Under the pieces are notes generated by a model. That model did not search any database and had not been told where the DNA came from. It saw nothing but the letters and a program-made list of their open reading frames with translations. Below, piece after piece: positions 1-9,349 of a DNA stretch of 64,000 nucleotides. Origin of the DNA: Ancylobacter sp. Lp-2 (GTDB lineage Bacteria > Pseudomonadota > Alphaproteobacteria > Rhizobiales > Xanthobacteraceae); NCBI RefSeq assembly GCF_020523795.1, contig NZ_JAJALI010000001.1, positions 496,001-560,000 on the forward strand, read 5' to 3'. A program made the translations under genes and the position numbers. Position 1 is the stretch's first letter. Each line of letters starts with the position of its first letter.

Positions 1-311
1 CGATCGGTGGCGAGGCGATCTGGTGCGGCAAGCCGCACCGGCCGATCTACGAGGCCGCCTTCGCCAAGGCCGCCGAGCTGCGTGGTGCGCCGGCGGAGCC
101 GGGTCGCTTCCTCGCCATCGGCGACGCGCTGCGCACCGACCTCGCCGGCGCGCTCGGGGTGGGCATCGACTGCCTGTTCATCGCCGGCGGCATCCATGCC
201 GGCGAATTGGGACTGGAGCGCTCCGGCACCATCGACCCGAAGGCGCTCGCCCGGCTGATCGAGGACGGGCCCGGCCGGCCGGTCGCCGCCGCGCCGCAGC
301 TGGTCTGGTAG
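1..311 (+). CDS. HAD-superfamily subfamily IIA hydrolase, C-terminal part
   Basis: This is the 3' end of a gene cut by the window edge. The frame is open from base 3 to the TAG at 309-311, about 102 residues. It carries the C-terminal half of a HAD fold. GKPHRPIYEAA supplies the motif III lysine, and the run AIGDALRTDLAGA carries the motif IV aspartates that bind magnesium. The closing segment LFIAGGIHAGEL is typical of the subfamily IIA proteins (TIGR01459-like) found in alphaproteobacteria. A phosphatase role is likely from the family, but the substrate is unknown. The catalytic DxD of motif I would lie upstream of the window. About 220 bases without a gene separate it from ribF. Confidence 0.75.
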   Translation, partial: IGGEAIWCGKPHRPIYEAAFAKAAELRGAPAEPGRFLAIGDALRTDLAGALGVGIDCLFIAGGIHAGELGLERSGTIDPKALARLIEDGPGRPVAAAPQLVW

Positions 312-533
312 CCGCGCGCCGGCCGGGCCTTGTCGACCCGATCGAGCGGACCCGTACCCGCCGACCTGATTTGACCGACCCTAGGCGCAGCCTGTCGAGG
401 CGATAGCTTATTCGTATCGGCGCGCCGGTTTCGCGGGGCGCGGAAAGCGGCTAGGGGTGTGCCGTTGACGTGCCGGCCGCGCCTCTCCAGTTTGCGCGCG
501 ATCCGTGACGCAGGTTCCGACGGTGTTGCCCCG

Positions 534-1487
534 ATGAGCGCTTCCCCCGCCCCCCATCCCTTCATCGTGCTACGCGGCGGCGACGCCGTGCCGGCCACCC
601 TCGCCCATCCGGTGGTGGCGATCGGCAATTTCGACGGCGTGCATCGCGGCCATCGCGCGGTGATCGGCGAGGCGGTGCGCCGCGCGCATGCCGCCGGCAA
701 GCCGGCAGTGGCGCTGACCTTCGAGCCGCATCCGCGCGCCTATTTCCGTCCCAACGAGCCGATGTTCCGCCTGACGCCGGAACCGATGAAGCTCGCCCTG
801 CTCGCCTCGACCGGGCTCGACGGCGCGGCGGTGCTCGCCTTCGACGCGCTGCTGGCGGCCAAGGATGCCGAGAGCTTCGTCACTGAGATCCTCGTCGACT
901 GGCTCGGCGTCGACTGCGTGGTGGCTGGCTTCGACTTCCATTTCGGCCGCGCGCGCGGCGGCTCGCCGGCCTTCCTGCGCGAGGCGGGCGCGCGCCACGG
1001 CTTTTCGGTGGAGATCGTGCCGCCGTTGCTCGACGACGGCGCGCAGATCTCCTCCAGCGCCATCCGCGCCGCCCTCGCGCAGGGCCGCGTCGAGCAGGCC
1101 GCGCACATGCTGGGCGCGCCCTTCGCCGTCGAGGCGGAGGTGATCCATGGCGACAAGCGCGGCCGCGAGCTCGGCTACCCCACCGCCAATATGCGGCTCG
1201 ACCCGACCATCGAGCTCGCGCACGGCATCTATGCGGTGACGGTGGAGATCGACGGGGTGGCGCGGCCGGCGGTGGCGAGCTTCGGCCGCCGCCCGACCTT
1301 CGACGACGGCGCGCCGCGGCTGGAGACCTTCGTGTTCGATTGGTCCGGCGACCTCTATGGCCGCAAACTGAAGGTAGCGTTCCACGCTTATCTGCGCCCG
1401 GAGCTGAAATTCGACGGCATCGAGCCGCTGATCGTCCAGATGGACGAGGACAGCCGCCGGGCGCGTGCCATCCTCGGCGCCGGCTGA
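534..1487 (+). CDS. ribF: Bifunctional riboflavin kinase / FAD synthetase
   Basis: RibF phosphorylates riboflavin to FMN and then adenylylates FMN to FAD in the cytoplasm. The product is 317 residues, usual for the family. The N-terminal nucleotidyltransferase domain starts with VAIGNFDGVHRGH, which holds the (H/T)xGH-type nucleotide-binding site. The C-terminal flavokinase domain begins near GRELGYPTANM, the signature PTAN motif. The ATG at 534 is preferred because the protein then begins just before the FAD synthetase fold; an in-frame start at 459 would add 25 residues unlike the family. It lies directly upstream of ileS and lspA, the usual ribF-ileS-lspA arrangement of proteobacteria. Confidence 0.93.
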   Translation: MSASPAPHPFIVLRGGDAVPATLAHPVVAIGNFDGVHRGHRAVIGEAVRRAHAAGKPAVALTFEPHPRAYFRPNEPMFRLTPEPMKLALLASTGLDGAAVLAFDALLAAKDAESFVTEILVDWLGVDCVVAGFDFHFGRARGGSPAFLREAGARHGFSVEIVPPLLDDGAQISSSAIRAALAQGRVEQAAHMLGAPFAVEAEVIHGDKRGRELGYPTANMRLDPTIELAHGIYAVTVEIDGVARPAVASFGRRPTFDDGAPRLETFVFDWSGDLYGRKLKVAFHAYLRPELKFDGIEPLIVQMDEDSRRARAILGAG

Positions 1488-1586
1488 GGCGCCACCTCGC
1501 AGGGAGGCCTCTAAGGGCGGTTGCAAACCCTTGCACCGCCTCGCCGCTGCGCTTACACCGTGCCCGACAGCGTGAGGAGCCGGTCC

Positions 1587-4500
1587 ATGACGAACCGAAA
1601 CAGCGAAGGCCGCGAGCCGAAGACGCCCGACACCGAGGGCGGCGAGGCGCACGACTACTCGTCGACGCTGTTCCTGCCGCAGACCGATTTCCCGATGCGC
1701 GCCGGGTTGCCGCAGCGCGAGCCGGAATTCCTCGCCCGCTGGGAGGCGATCGATCTCTATCGCCGCCAGCGCGAGGCGGGTGCCGGCAAGCCGCGCTTCG
1801 TGCTGCATGACGGCCCGCCCTATGCCAATGGCAACATCCATATCGGCCACGCGCTGAACAAGATCCTCAAGGACGTGGTGGTGCGCTCGCAGGGCGCGCT
1901 CGGCCATGATTCCAACTACGTGCCGGGCTGGGACTGTCACGGCCTGCCGATCGAGTGGAAGATCGAGGAGCAGTACCGCGCCAAGGGCCGCAACAAGGAC
2001 GAGGTGCCGGTCGTCGAGTTCCGCCAGGAATGCCGCGTGTTCGCGCAGGGCTGGATCGACGTGCAGCGCGCCGAGTTCAAGCGGCTCGGCGTCGGCGGCG
2101 ACTGGGACCATCCCTACGTCACCATGAGCTACGACGCCGAGGCGCAGATCGCCCGCGAGATCATGAAGTTCGCCGCCAACGGCCTGCTCTATCGCGGCTC
2201 CAAGCCGGTGATGTGGTCGGTGGTGGAGCGCACCGCGCTCGCCGAGGCGGAGGTCGAGTATCACGACCACACCTCGACGACGATCTATGTGAAGTTCCCG
2301 GTCACCGGCTATCGCAAGAGCGCGGCGACCGCCGGCGGCCTGCCCAAGGGGCTCGACCCGGCCGACAAGGCTGCCGACATCCACCTGTTCCCCTCCTATG
2401 AGGGCGCCTCGGTGGTGATCTGGACCACCACGCCCTGGACCATCCCCGGCAACCGCGCCATCTCGTTCTCGAAGAACGTCACCTACGCCGTCTATGAGGT
2501 GACGGAGGCGGCGGCGGATAACTGGGCCAAGGTCGGCGAGCATTTCATCCTCGCCGACAAGCTGGCGGCCGAGGTGTTCAAGGCCGCGCGCGTCACCGGC
2601 TATGAGCGCCACAAGGAGGTCGATCCGACCCATCTCGTCTGTGCGCATCCGCTGCGCGGCGTCGAGGGCACCAACGGCTACTTCGACTTCGGCGTGCCCG
2701 TGGTGGCCGGCGACTATGTCACCGACGAAGCCGGTACCGGCTTCGTGCACATCGCTCCGGGCCACGGTGCCGACGACTTCAATCTCTACATCGCCGAAAA
2801 GCTCGGCGAGGTGCCGCACACGGTCGGGCCGGACGGCTATTATTACGAGCATGTGCCGCTGTTCGCCGGCCATCGGGTGATGGACGACAAGGGCAAGGAC
2901 GGCGACGCCAACGATTTCGTCATCAAGACGCTGGTCGCCGCCGACAAGCTGATGGCGCGCGGGCGCATCAAGCACAGCTATCCGCATAGCTGGCGCTCCA
3001 AGGCGCCGATCATCTTCCGCAACACGCCGCAATGGTTCATCGCGATGGACAAGGACATCGCGGCGGCGGATGGCTCCTCGACCGTCGGCGACACGCTGCG
3101 GGCGCGGGCGCTCGGCGGCATCGCCGGCGTCGACTGGGTGCCGGCCTCCGGCGAGAACCGCATCAACGGCATGATCGAGAACCGCCCGGACTGGGTGGTG
3201 TCGCGCCAGCGCGCCTGGGGCGTGCCGATCGCCGTCTTCGTCAAGGACAAGGGCGACGGCACCGTCGAGATCCTGCGCGACGACCAGGTGAATGCGCGCA
3301 TCGCTGCCGCCTTCGCCGCCGAGGGCGCCGACGCCTGGTACAAGGACGGCGCCACGCAGCGCTTCCTCGGCACCGACTACAGCGCCAATGAATGGCACAA
3401 GGTCGACGACATCCTCGACGTCTGGTTCGACAGTGGCTCGACACACGCCTTCACGCTGGAGGTGCGCGACGACCTCAAGGTCGACCGCGCCTTCAATGGC
3501 GGGCCGGACCGGGTGATGTATCTCGAGGGCTCGGACCAGCATCGCGGCTGGTTCCATTCCTCGCTGCTGGAGAGCTGTGGCACCCGCGCGCGGCCGCCCT
3601 ATGACGTGGTGCTGACCCATGGCTTCGTGCTCGACGAGCAGGGCCGCAAGATGTCGAAGTCGATCGGCAACGTGGTCGCCCCGCAGGAGGTGATCAAGGC
3701 CTCCGGCGCCGACATCCTCCGCCTGTGGGTGTGCGCCTCCGACTATTCCGACGATCTGCGCATCGGCGCGGAGATCCTCAAGACCACGGTCGAGACCTAT
3801 CGCAAGCTGCGCAACACGCTGCGCTGGCTGCTCGGCTCGCTACACCATTACCGCGAAAGCGAGCGCGTCGCCTATTCCGACATGCCGGCGCTGGAGCGCA
3901 TGGTGCTGCACCGTCTGCACGAACTCGACAAGGTGGTGCGCGAATCCTATGCCGGCTTCGATTTCAAGCGGGTGAACGCGGCGCTGACGCAGTTCATGAC
4001 CGCCGAGCTGTCGGCCTTCTATTTTGACGTGCGCAAGGACGCGCTCTATTGCGACCCGATCTCCTCGGTGACGCGCCGCGCCTGCCTGACCGTGCTCGAC
4101 GAGGTGTTCCGCCGGCTGGTGATCTGGCTGGCGCCGATCCTGCCCTTCACCGCGGAGGAGACCTGGCTCGCCCGGTTCCCGTCGGTGGACGGCTCGGTGC
4201 ATCTGGAGACCTTCCCCGACACGCCGGCCAAGTGGCGCGACGAGACGCTGGCCGACGAGTGGCGCAAGATCCGCCTGGTGCGCCGCGTGGTGCTCGGCGC
4301 GCTGGAGGTGGAGCGCGCCGCCAAGCGGATCGGCTCCTCGCTGGAGGCGGCGCCGGTGATCCATGTCGCGGATGCCAACCTGTTCGCGGCGGTGAGCGCG
4401 GTCGACCTCGCCGAGGTGTGCATCACCTCCGACGCGCATCTGATGCCGGATGAGGGGCCGAAGGACGCCTTCCGCCTTGACGACGTGCCGGGTGTCGCGG

Positions 4501-4649
4501 TGGTGCCGGCCAAGGCGGAGGGGCACAAATGCGCCCGCTCCTGGAAGATCTCGCCGCTGGTCGGCACCGATCCGGACTATCCGGACGTCACCCCGCGCGA
4601 CGCGCAGGCGCTGCGCGAGCGCGCCGCCGGCCGGCGGGCCGCCGAATGA
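1587..4649 (+). CDS. ileS: Isoleucyl-tRNA synthetase
   Basis: Charges tRNA-Ile with isoleucine in the cytoplasm. The protein is 1,020 residues, the length of a bacterial class Ia IleRS. The HIGH signature is at residues 85-88 and KMSKS at about 688-692, with the CP1 editing domain between them (the [10 protein letters not shown] segment lies in it). The C-terminal region ends in a reduced zinc-ribbon-like segment with a single visible cysteine (GHKCARSWK), so the second zinc knuckle seems degenerate. The ATG at 1587 is chosen because GAGGAG sits seven bases upstream. The stop overlaps the lspA start by four bases (ATGA), so the two are translationally coupled. Confidence 0.96.
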   Translation: MTNRNSEGREPKTPDTEGGEAHDYSSTLFLPQTDFPMRAGLPQREPEFLARWEAIDLYRRQREAGAGKPRFVLHDGPPYANGNIHIGHALNKILKDVVVRSQGALGHDSNYVPGWDCHGLPIEWKIEEQYRAKGRNKDEVPVVEFRQECRVFAQGWIDVQRAEFKRLGVGGDWDHPYVTMSYDAEAQIAREIMKFAANGLLYRGSKPVMWSVVERTALAEAEVEYHDHTSTTIYVKFPVTGYRKSAATAGGLPKGLDPADKAADIHLFPSYEGASVVIWTTTPWTIPGNRAISFSKNVTYAVYEVTEAAADNWAKVGEHFILADKLAAEVFKAARVTGYERHKEVDPTHLVCAHPLRGVEGTNGYFDFGVPVVAGDYVTDEAGTGFVHIAPGHGADDFNLYIAEKLGEVPHTVGPDGYYYEHVPLFAGHRVMDDKGKDGDANDFVIKTLVAADKLMARGRIKHSYPHSWRSKAPIIFRNTPQWFIAMDKDIAAADGSSTVGDTLRARALGGIAGVDWVPASGENRINGMIENRPDWVVSRQRAWGVPIAVFVKDKGDGTVEILRDDQVNARIAAAFAAEGADAWYKDGATQRFLGTDYSANEWHKVDDILDVWFDSGSTHAFTLEVRDDLKVDRAFNGGPDRVMYLEGSDQHRGWFHSSLLESCGTRARPPYDVVLTHGFVLDEQGRKMSKSIGNVVAPQEVIKASGADILRLWVCASDYSDDLRIGAEILKTTVETYRKLRNTLRWLLGSLHHYRESERVAYSDMPALERMVLHRLHELDKVVRESYAGFDFKRVNAALTQFMTAELSAFYFDVRKDALYCDPISSVTRRACLTVLDEVFRRLVIWLAPILPFTAEETWLARFPSVDGSVHLETFPDTPAKWRDETLADEWRKIRLVRRVVLGALEVERAAKRIGSSLEAAPVIHVADANLFAAVSAVDLAEVCITSDAHLMPDEGPKDAFRLDDVPGVAVVPAKAEGHKCARSWKISPLVGTDPDYPDVTPRDAQALRERAAGRRAAE

Positions 4650-5143
4650 GGCTGCGCCTGACCGGCCCGCTCACCCGGACCGGCGCGCTCTACGCGCTGC
4701 TGGCGCTGGTCGTCGACCAGGCGTCGAAGCTGGCGGTGCTGCACGGCGTCGATTTCGGCGACGACGGCAAGGTGACGGTGCTGCCGTTCCTCGATTTCGT
4801 GCGGGCGTGGAACACCGGCATCAGCTACGGCATGTTCGCCGGCGGCTCCGATGGCTGGTGGCTGCTGGGCGGGCTGAAGATCGCCGCCGCGGTGCTGTTC
4901 TGGTTCTGGCTGGCGCGCACCGAGCGGCGCGTCGAGGCGGTGGCGCTCGGGCTTCTGATCGGCGGCGCCCTCGGCAACGCCATCGACCGGGTGGCCTATG
5001 GCGCGGTGTTCGACTTCGTGTCGCTGCACGCCTTCGGCTTCTACTGGTACGTGTTCAATCTGTCGGACGTCGCCATTGTTGCCGGCGTGGCGCTGCTTTT
5101 GTATGACTCTTTCTTCGGCGGCGCCCAAAAAACGCCGTCCTGA
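4646..5143 (+). CDS. lspA: Lipoprotein signal peptidase (signal peptidase II)
   Basis: LspA is an inner-membrane aspartic protease that cleaves signal peptides of diacylglyceryl-modified prolipoproteins. The product is 165 residues with four hydrophobic segments. Conserved motifs are visible: DQASKL near the first helix, the NTGISYGMF loop, and GNAIDRV followed by VFDFV, which carry the two catalytic aspartates. The start overlaps the ileS stop as ATGA. The next gene, 70 bases on, encodes a secreted protein, and the M16 peptidases follow. Confidence 0.95.
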   Translation: MRLRLTGPLTRTGALYALLALVVDQASKLAVLHGVDFGDDGKVTVLPFLDFVRAWNTGISYGMFAGGSDGWWLLGGLKIAAAVLFWFWLARTERRVEAVALGLLIGGALGNAIDRVAYGAVFDFVSLHAFGFYWYVFNLSDVAIVAGVALLLYDSFFGGAQKTPS

Positions 5144-5213
5144 GGTGAAAACTGCGTTCGAGCCCTGCGCGCCGACCTTCTGTGTCGGCCGGGGGTCGGC
5201 AGGAGACGACCGG

Positions 5214-5918
5214 ATGACGATAACGACCTTTGCGCCGCGCCAGCTTCTCGCGCGGAGCCTGGCAGGCAGTCTTGCCATCGCCGCCGCCTTCTCGTCGGGG
5301 CTGGTGGCGCTGACGCTGTTCGGCGTCGCGCCTGCCGCCGCCCAGGAAGACAATTTCACCGAGCAGATGCTCACCACCCTCGGCCTGGTGGCGCCGCCGG
5401 GGCCGGATATCGATTATCGCGAGCGCGGGCCCCTGGTCGTGCCGCCGACGGGCGACACGCTGCCCGCGCCGCGCGATGCCGCCGCGATCACGCAGAATCC
5501 GGCCTGGCCGAAGGACTATGACGACGAGCGCAAGAAGAAAGAGCAGGCGGCGTCGAAGAAGGTGAAGAACCACGTCAACGACAACGCGCAGACCCGCGCG
5601 CTCACCCCGGCCGAGATGGCCAGCACCCGCACCGGCGTCGCGTCCAACAACAAGGCGAAGGGCGAGAACGCGGCGGCGCGCGAGGACTGGTTGAAGCCGA
5701 GCGGCATGGATTTCCTCGGCTGGGGCGCCAAGAAGGAAGAGAAGCCGCTGGTGTTCGCCGGCGAGCCGGATCGCGAATCGCTCACCCAGCCGCCGACGGG
5801 TTTCCAGACCCCCGCCCCCGGCGCCGCCTATGGGGTGGTCGCCGACCGCCCCGAGGACAAGGCCTGGAACCCGCTCAGCTGGTTCGACCAGGTCCAGCGC
5901 AACAAGGAGCGCAACTGA
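5214..5918 (+). CDS. Secreted protein, possibly DUF3035/BamF-like
   Basis: A 234-residue exported protein. The start at 5214 has AGGAG eight bases upstream. Residues 1 to about 43 form a signal peptide ending near APAAAQ; there is no lipobox cysteine. Downstream, the segment ERGPLVVPPTGDTLPAP resembles the core of DUF3035 proteins, which were described as the BamF outer-membrane assembly lipoproteins and which often follow lspA in alphaproteobacteria. The rest is hydrophilic with a Lys-rich patch (DDERKKKEQ) and looks disordered. The BamF relation is inferred from one motif and gene position. The gene ends just before a strong terminator, so it likely closes the ribF/ileS/lspA transcript. Confidence 0.6.
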   Translation: MTITTFAPRQLLARSLAGSLAIAAAFSSGLVALTLFGVAPAAAQEDNFTEQMLTTLGLVAPPGPDIDYRERGPLVVPPTGDTLPAPRDAAAITQNPAWPKDYDDERKKKEQAASKKVKNHVNDNAQTRALTPAEMASTRTGVASNNKAKGENAAAREDWLKPSGMDFLGWGAKKEEKPLVFAGEPDRESLTQPPTGFQTPAPGAAYGVVADRPEDKAWNPLSWFDQVQRNKERN

Positions 5919-6239
5919 GCGCCTCCTCCCGCAAGGCCGGCTCCAGAGCCGGCCTTTTGCATTTTTGGTCCGGCGCGCTCGGCGACCGCGACCGATGCTC
6001 GTGATGGGCGATCGCGATGGGCGATCACGGGGGATTGACCCTCGCCGGGGCTGAACCCTTGCGGTTCCGTGCCACCCTTACGGCGATTTAACCAGCGCAA
6101 GCATGTTCTTGTCGCCCCACTCGTGCGACGCTTGTGGAACATGTTGCGGGCACGCCCGACGCGCATTCGCCGGCTTTCCTCTCCGAACGGGGATGCGCCG
6201 GCAGCGCGGCATGCCCATATGACCCAACCGGATGCCGTT
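5919..6239. other. Intergenic region before the M16 peptidase pair
   Basis: About 320 bases without a convincing gene. It holds the terminator at 5933-5958 and an 11-base direct repeat (GATGGGCGATC at 6003-6013 and 6016-6026), flanked by GTGAT and ATCAC in inverted orientation. The promoter for the peptidase genes should lie here, but I cannot place -35 and -10 boxes with confidence. Confidence 0.5.
5933..5958 (+). terminator. Rho-independent terminator after the lspA group
   Basis: The arms AAGGCCGGCTC and GAGCCGGCCTT are complementary, so the RNA folds into a strong GC stem with a short loop. The stem is followed by TTTT and an AT-rich patch (GCATTTTTGG). It starts 15 bases after the stop of the secreted protein gene. 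Confidence 0.85.
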
Positions 6240-7622
6240 ATGTCGACTGGAAAGCTGATGTCCGCTCTGTTGCTTGCCGCCGCCGCCGGCGCGGCCACCC
6301 TGGCCGCCCCCCGTCCTTCCGAGGCCGCCGAGGTGGCGCAATACACGCTCGACAATGGCATGCAGGTGGTGGTGGTGCCCGATCATCGCGCCCCGGTGGT
6401 CACCCATATGGTGTGGTACCGCGTCGGCTCGGCCGACGAGCAGCCCGGCAAGTCCGGCATCGCGCATTTCCTCGAGCACCTGATGTTCAAGGGTACCGCG
6501 ACGCACCCCGCCGGCGAGTTCTCGCAGGTGGTGTCCAAGCTCGGCGGGCAGGAGAACGCCTTCACCTCCACCGACTACACCGCCTATTTCCAGCGCGTCG
6601 CCAAGGAGCACCTCAAGACGGTGATGGGCTTCGAGGCCGACCGCATGACCGGGCTGGTGCTGACCGACGAGGTGGTGCTGCCCGAGCGCGACGTGGTGCT
6701 GGAAGAGCGCCGCATGCGCACCGACAACGACCCCGGCGCGCAGCTCTCCGAGGCCGCGCAGGCGGCGATGTACACCAACCATCCCTATGGCCACCCGATC
6801 ATCGGCTGGGAAGACGAGATCAAGCAGCTCAACCGCGAGGACGCGCTGGCTTTCTACAAGCGCTTCTACACCCCGAACAACGCCATCCTGGTGGTGGCCG
6901 GCGACGTCGAGCCGGAGGCGGTGAAGGCGCTCGCCGAGGAGACCTACGGCAAGGTCGCCCGCCGCGCCGAGACCGCCGAGCGGGTGCGCCCGAAGGAGCC
7001 GGTGCCGCGCGCCGAGCGCCGCCTCACCCTCGCCGATGCCCGCGTCGGCCAGCCCAGCCTGTCGCGTGCCTATCTGGTGCCGGCCTATCGCAACGAGCCC
7101 AAGGACAGCGTGGCGCTCGACGTGCTCGCGCAGATCCTCGGCGGCGGCTCGACCGGCCGGCTCTATCGCGAGCTGGTCGTGGAGCAGGGCCTCGCCGCCG
7201 GCGCCGGCGCCTGGTACCAGTCGACGGCGCTCGACGACACCCGCTTCGGCGTCTCCGCCACGCCGCGCCCGGATGTCGACATGGCCAAGCTGGAAGCCGC
7301 GATGGATGCGGTGATCGCCAAGCTGGCCGCCGACGGGCCGGAGGCCGCCGAGCTGGAGCGGGCCAAGACCCGCCTCGTCGCCGAATCGATCTACGCCCAG
7401 GACAACCAGGCGACGCTGGCGCGCATCTATGGTGCCGCGCTCGCCACCGGCACCACCGTCGACGACGTCAAGAACTGGCCGGACGAGGTGAAGCAGGTGA
7501 CTGCCGACGAGGTGAAGGAGGTGGCGCGGCGCTATCTCGTTCCCGCGCGGGCGGTGACCAGCCAGCTGCTGCCCGCCCGCGACGCGGCCGCCGCGCCGGC
7601 CAGCCCGGAGAAGCGCTCGTGA
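6240..7622 (+). CDS. M16 family zinc metallopeptidase (pitrilysin type), active subunit
   Basis: A 460-residue exported peptidase related to the mitochondrial processing peptidase beta subunit. A signal peptide runs to about residue 29 (ends RPSEA). The inverted zinc motif HxxEH is in AHFLEHLMFKGT, and the downstream zinc-ligand glutamate is in VVLEERRM. The C-terminal M16 domain follows. It should degrade or process peptides in the periplasm. The start at 6240 puts the signal peptide at the N-terminus; 6219 is an alternative, and neither has a clear ribosome binding site. The stop overlaps the GTG of the next gene (GTGA), so the pair is co-translated. Confidence 0.9.
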   Translation: MSTGKLMSALLLAAAAGAATLAAPRPSEAAEVAQYTLDNGMQVVVVPDHRAPVVTHMVWYRVGSADEQPGKSGIAHFLEHLMFKGTATHPAGEFSQVVSKLGGQENAFTSTDYTAYFQRVAKEHLKTVMGFEADRMTGLVLTDEVVLPERDVVLEERRMRTDNDPGAQLSEAAQAAMYTNHPYGHPIIGWEDEIKQLNREDALAFYKRFYTPNNAILVVAGDVEPEAVKALAEETYGKVARRAETAERVRPKEPVPRAERRLTLADARVGQPSLSRAYLVPAYRNEPKDSVALDVLAQILGGGSTGRLYRELVVEQGLAAGAGAWYQSTALDDTRFGVSATPRPDVDMAKLEAAMDAVIAKLAADGPEAAELERAKTRLVAESIYAQDNQATLARIYGAALATGTTVDDVKNWPDEVKQVTADEVKEVARRYLVPARAVTSQLLPARDAAAAPASPEKRS

Positions 7623-9073
7623 GCGCCGCCGTCCACGCGCCGCGCGGCTTCGCCGCCCTGCTTTCGACCGGCGGCCTCGCCGCCGCGCTTCCGTCCGCCC
7701 GCAACCTCGCCGCAGGCCTCATTGCCATGACCGCCCTCGTTTCCCTCGCCCCGCCCGCCTCCGCCCAGTCCGAGACCACCCGCATCCAGCGCGTGGTGAG
7801 TCCCGGCGGCATCGAGGCCTGGCTGGTGCACGACACCACGCTGCCGCTGGTGGCGATGGAGATCGCCTTCGTCGGCGGCGGCGCGCAGGATCCCGCCGAT
7901 AAGCCCGGCGTCGCCAGCCTTGCCGCCTCGCTGCTCGACGAGGGCGCCGGTGACCTCGACGCCCGCGCCTTCCAGGACAGGATGGCGGAGAAGGCGATCG
8001 AGCTGCGCTTCGATGCCTCGCGCGACATGGTGGGTGGTTCGCTGCGCACCCTGTCGGAGAATGTCGGGCCGGCCTTCGAGCTGATGAAGCTCGCAGTGAC
8101 GACGCCGCGCTTCGATGACGAGGCGGTGGAACGCATCCGCCAGGGCCAGCTCGCCGGCCTGCGCCGCCGCGCCAACGACCCCTCGACGCAGGCGAGCCTC
8201 GCCTGGTCGGCGAAGGCGTTCCCCAACCATCCCTATGGTCGGCCGCTGTCCGGCACGCTGGAGAGCGTGCCCGCCATCACCCGCGGTGACCTCGCCGGCT
8301 TCGCCAAGCGCACGCTGGCCCGCGACAATCTCAAGATCGCCGTGGTCGGCGACATCTCCCCCGAGCAGCTCGCCCCGGCGCTCGACCAGATGTTCGGCGG
8401 GCTGCCGGCCAAGGCCGAGCTGACGCCGGTGCCGGACGTGGTGCCGCAGGGCCTCGGCGCGGTGGAGGTGAAGGCCCTCGACGTGCCGCAGACCTCGATG
8501 GTGTTCGGCGGCATCGGGCTGAAGCGCAACGACCCCGACTTCATCCCCGCCTTCGTGCTCAACCACATGCTGGGCGGCTCGGCCTTCTCCTCGCGGCTGT
8601 TCAAGGAAGTGCGCGAGAAGCGCGGCCTGGCCTATTCGGTGTATAGCCACCTCGCGCCGCTCGACCATGCCGGCCTGATCCTCGGCGGTACCGCCACCAA
8701 GAACGAGCGGGCCGGCGAGACGGTGGAGCTGATCCGCGCCGAATATCTGAAGCTGCTGACCGACGGGCCGAGCGAGGAAGAGCTCGCCGACGCCAAGAGC
8801 TACCTCATCGGCTCCTTCGCGCTGCGCTTCGACAGTTCCGCCAAGGTGGCCTCGCAGCTGCTGCAGATCCAGATCGACGACCTCGGCATCGACTATATCG
8901 ACCGGCGTAACGAGCTGGTGGCGGCGGTGACGCTCGACGACATCAAGCGTGTCGCCGGCCGGTTCCGTGAGAATCCGGCGCTGCTGTTCAGCCTGGTCGG
9001 CAAGCCGGAAGGGCTCGCGGCCGCCGGCATCGTGCCGGCCAAGGACGCGCCGAATGGCGGTTCGGGCGGCTGA
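7619..9073 (+). CDS. M16 family peptidase-like protein, zinc site absent
   Basis: A 484-residue partner of the preceding peptidase. It has the M16 fold (for example FPNHPYGRPLSG, and EVREKRGLAYSVYSHLAP in the C-terminal domain). The position equivalent to HxxEH reads VASLAASLLDEG, so the zinc ligands are missing. Such pairs usually form a heterodimer in which this chain provides substrate binding, like the alpha subunit of mitochondrial processing peptidase. A hydrophobic stretch at about residues 25-50 ending PPASAQ is a signal peptide. The GTG at 7619 overlaps the upstream stop; the ATG at 7727 would give a shorter leader. Confidence 0.88.
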   Translation: MSAAVHAPRGFAALLSTGGLAAALPSARNLAAGLIAMTALVSLAPPASAQSETTRIQRVVSPGGIEAWLVHDTTLPLVAMEIAFVGGGAQDPADKPGVASLAASLLDEGAGDLDARAFQDRMAEKAIELRFDASRDMVGGSLRTLSENVGPAFELMKLAVTTPRFDDEAVERIRQGQLAGLRRRANDPSTQASLAWSAKAFPNHPYGRPLSGTLESVPAITRGDLAGFAKRTLARDNLKIAVVGDISPEQLAPALDQMFGGLPAKAELTPVPDVVPQGLGAVEVKALDVPQTSMVFGGIGLKRNDPDFIPAFVLNHMLGGSAFSSRLFKEVREKRGLAYSVYSHLAPLDHAGLILGGTATKNERAGETVELIRAEYLKLLTDGPSEEELADAKSYLIGSFALRFDSSAKVASQLLQIQIDDLGIDYIDRRNELVAAVTLDDIKRVAGRFRENPALLFSLVGKPEGLAAAGIVPAKDAPNGGSGG

Positions 9074-9349
9074 ACGGTCATCCCTGGTTCCCCCGCGCGG
9101 CGTTGCTTTGCTATAAGAGCGGCCGCACTGGAGCTTCCATCGGGCGGGCCTCGCGGCCCGATCGGTGGAAAACGCTCTGGATTCAACGAACTGGAGCATG
9201 TTCTCGCCGCAAAGGCCGTTCAGCTTTCGCGGTGGATGCTCTTTTGGGATCGGCGGATGACGCGAAAAAAGCGCGGTATGGCGGCCATGGCGGCGGCGCC
9301 TCCTGCGTTGCGGGCGGGCGTCACGCCGGGAGGACAGGGGAACGTGCCT

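Noticed and set aside
312-533. FMN riboswitch before ribF
   Set aside because: The conserved FMN aptamer sequence blocks are not visible, and ribF is not usually controlled that way in this group.
570-3620. A minus-strand open frame of over 1,000 codons opposite ribF and ileS
   Set aside because: It is antisense to two certain genes, is rich in Arg, His, Val and Asp as expected from GC-rich antisense reading, and shows no domain.
9135-9170. Hairpin between the M16 genes and the lipoprotein gene as a terminator
   Set aside because: The 7-bp stem has a ten-base loop and no T run; it does not meet the form of an intrinsic terminator.
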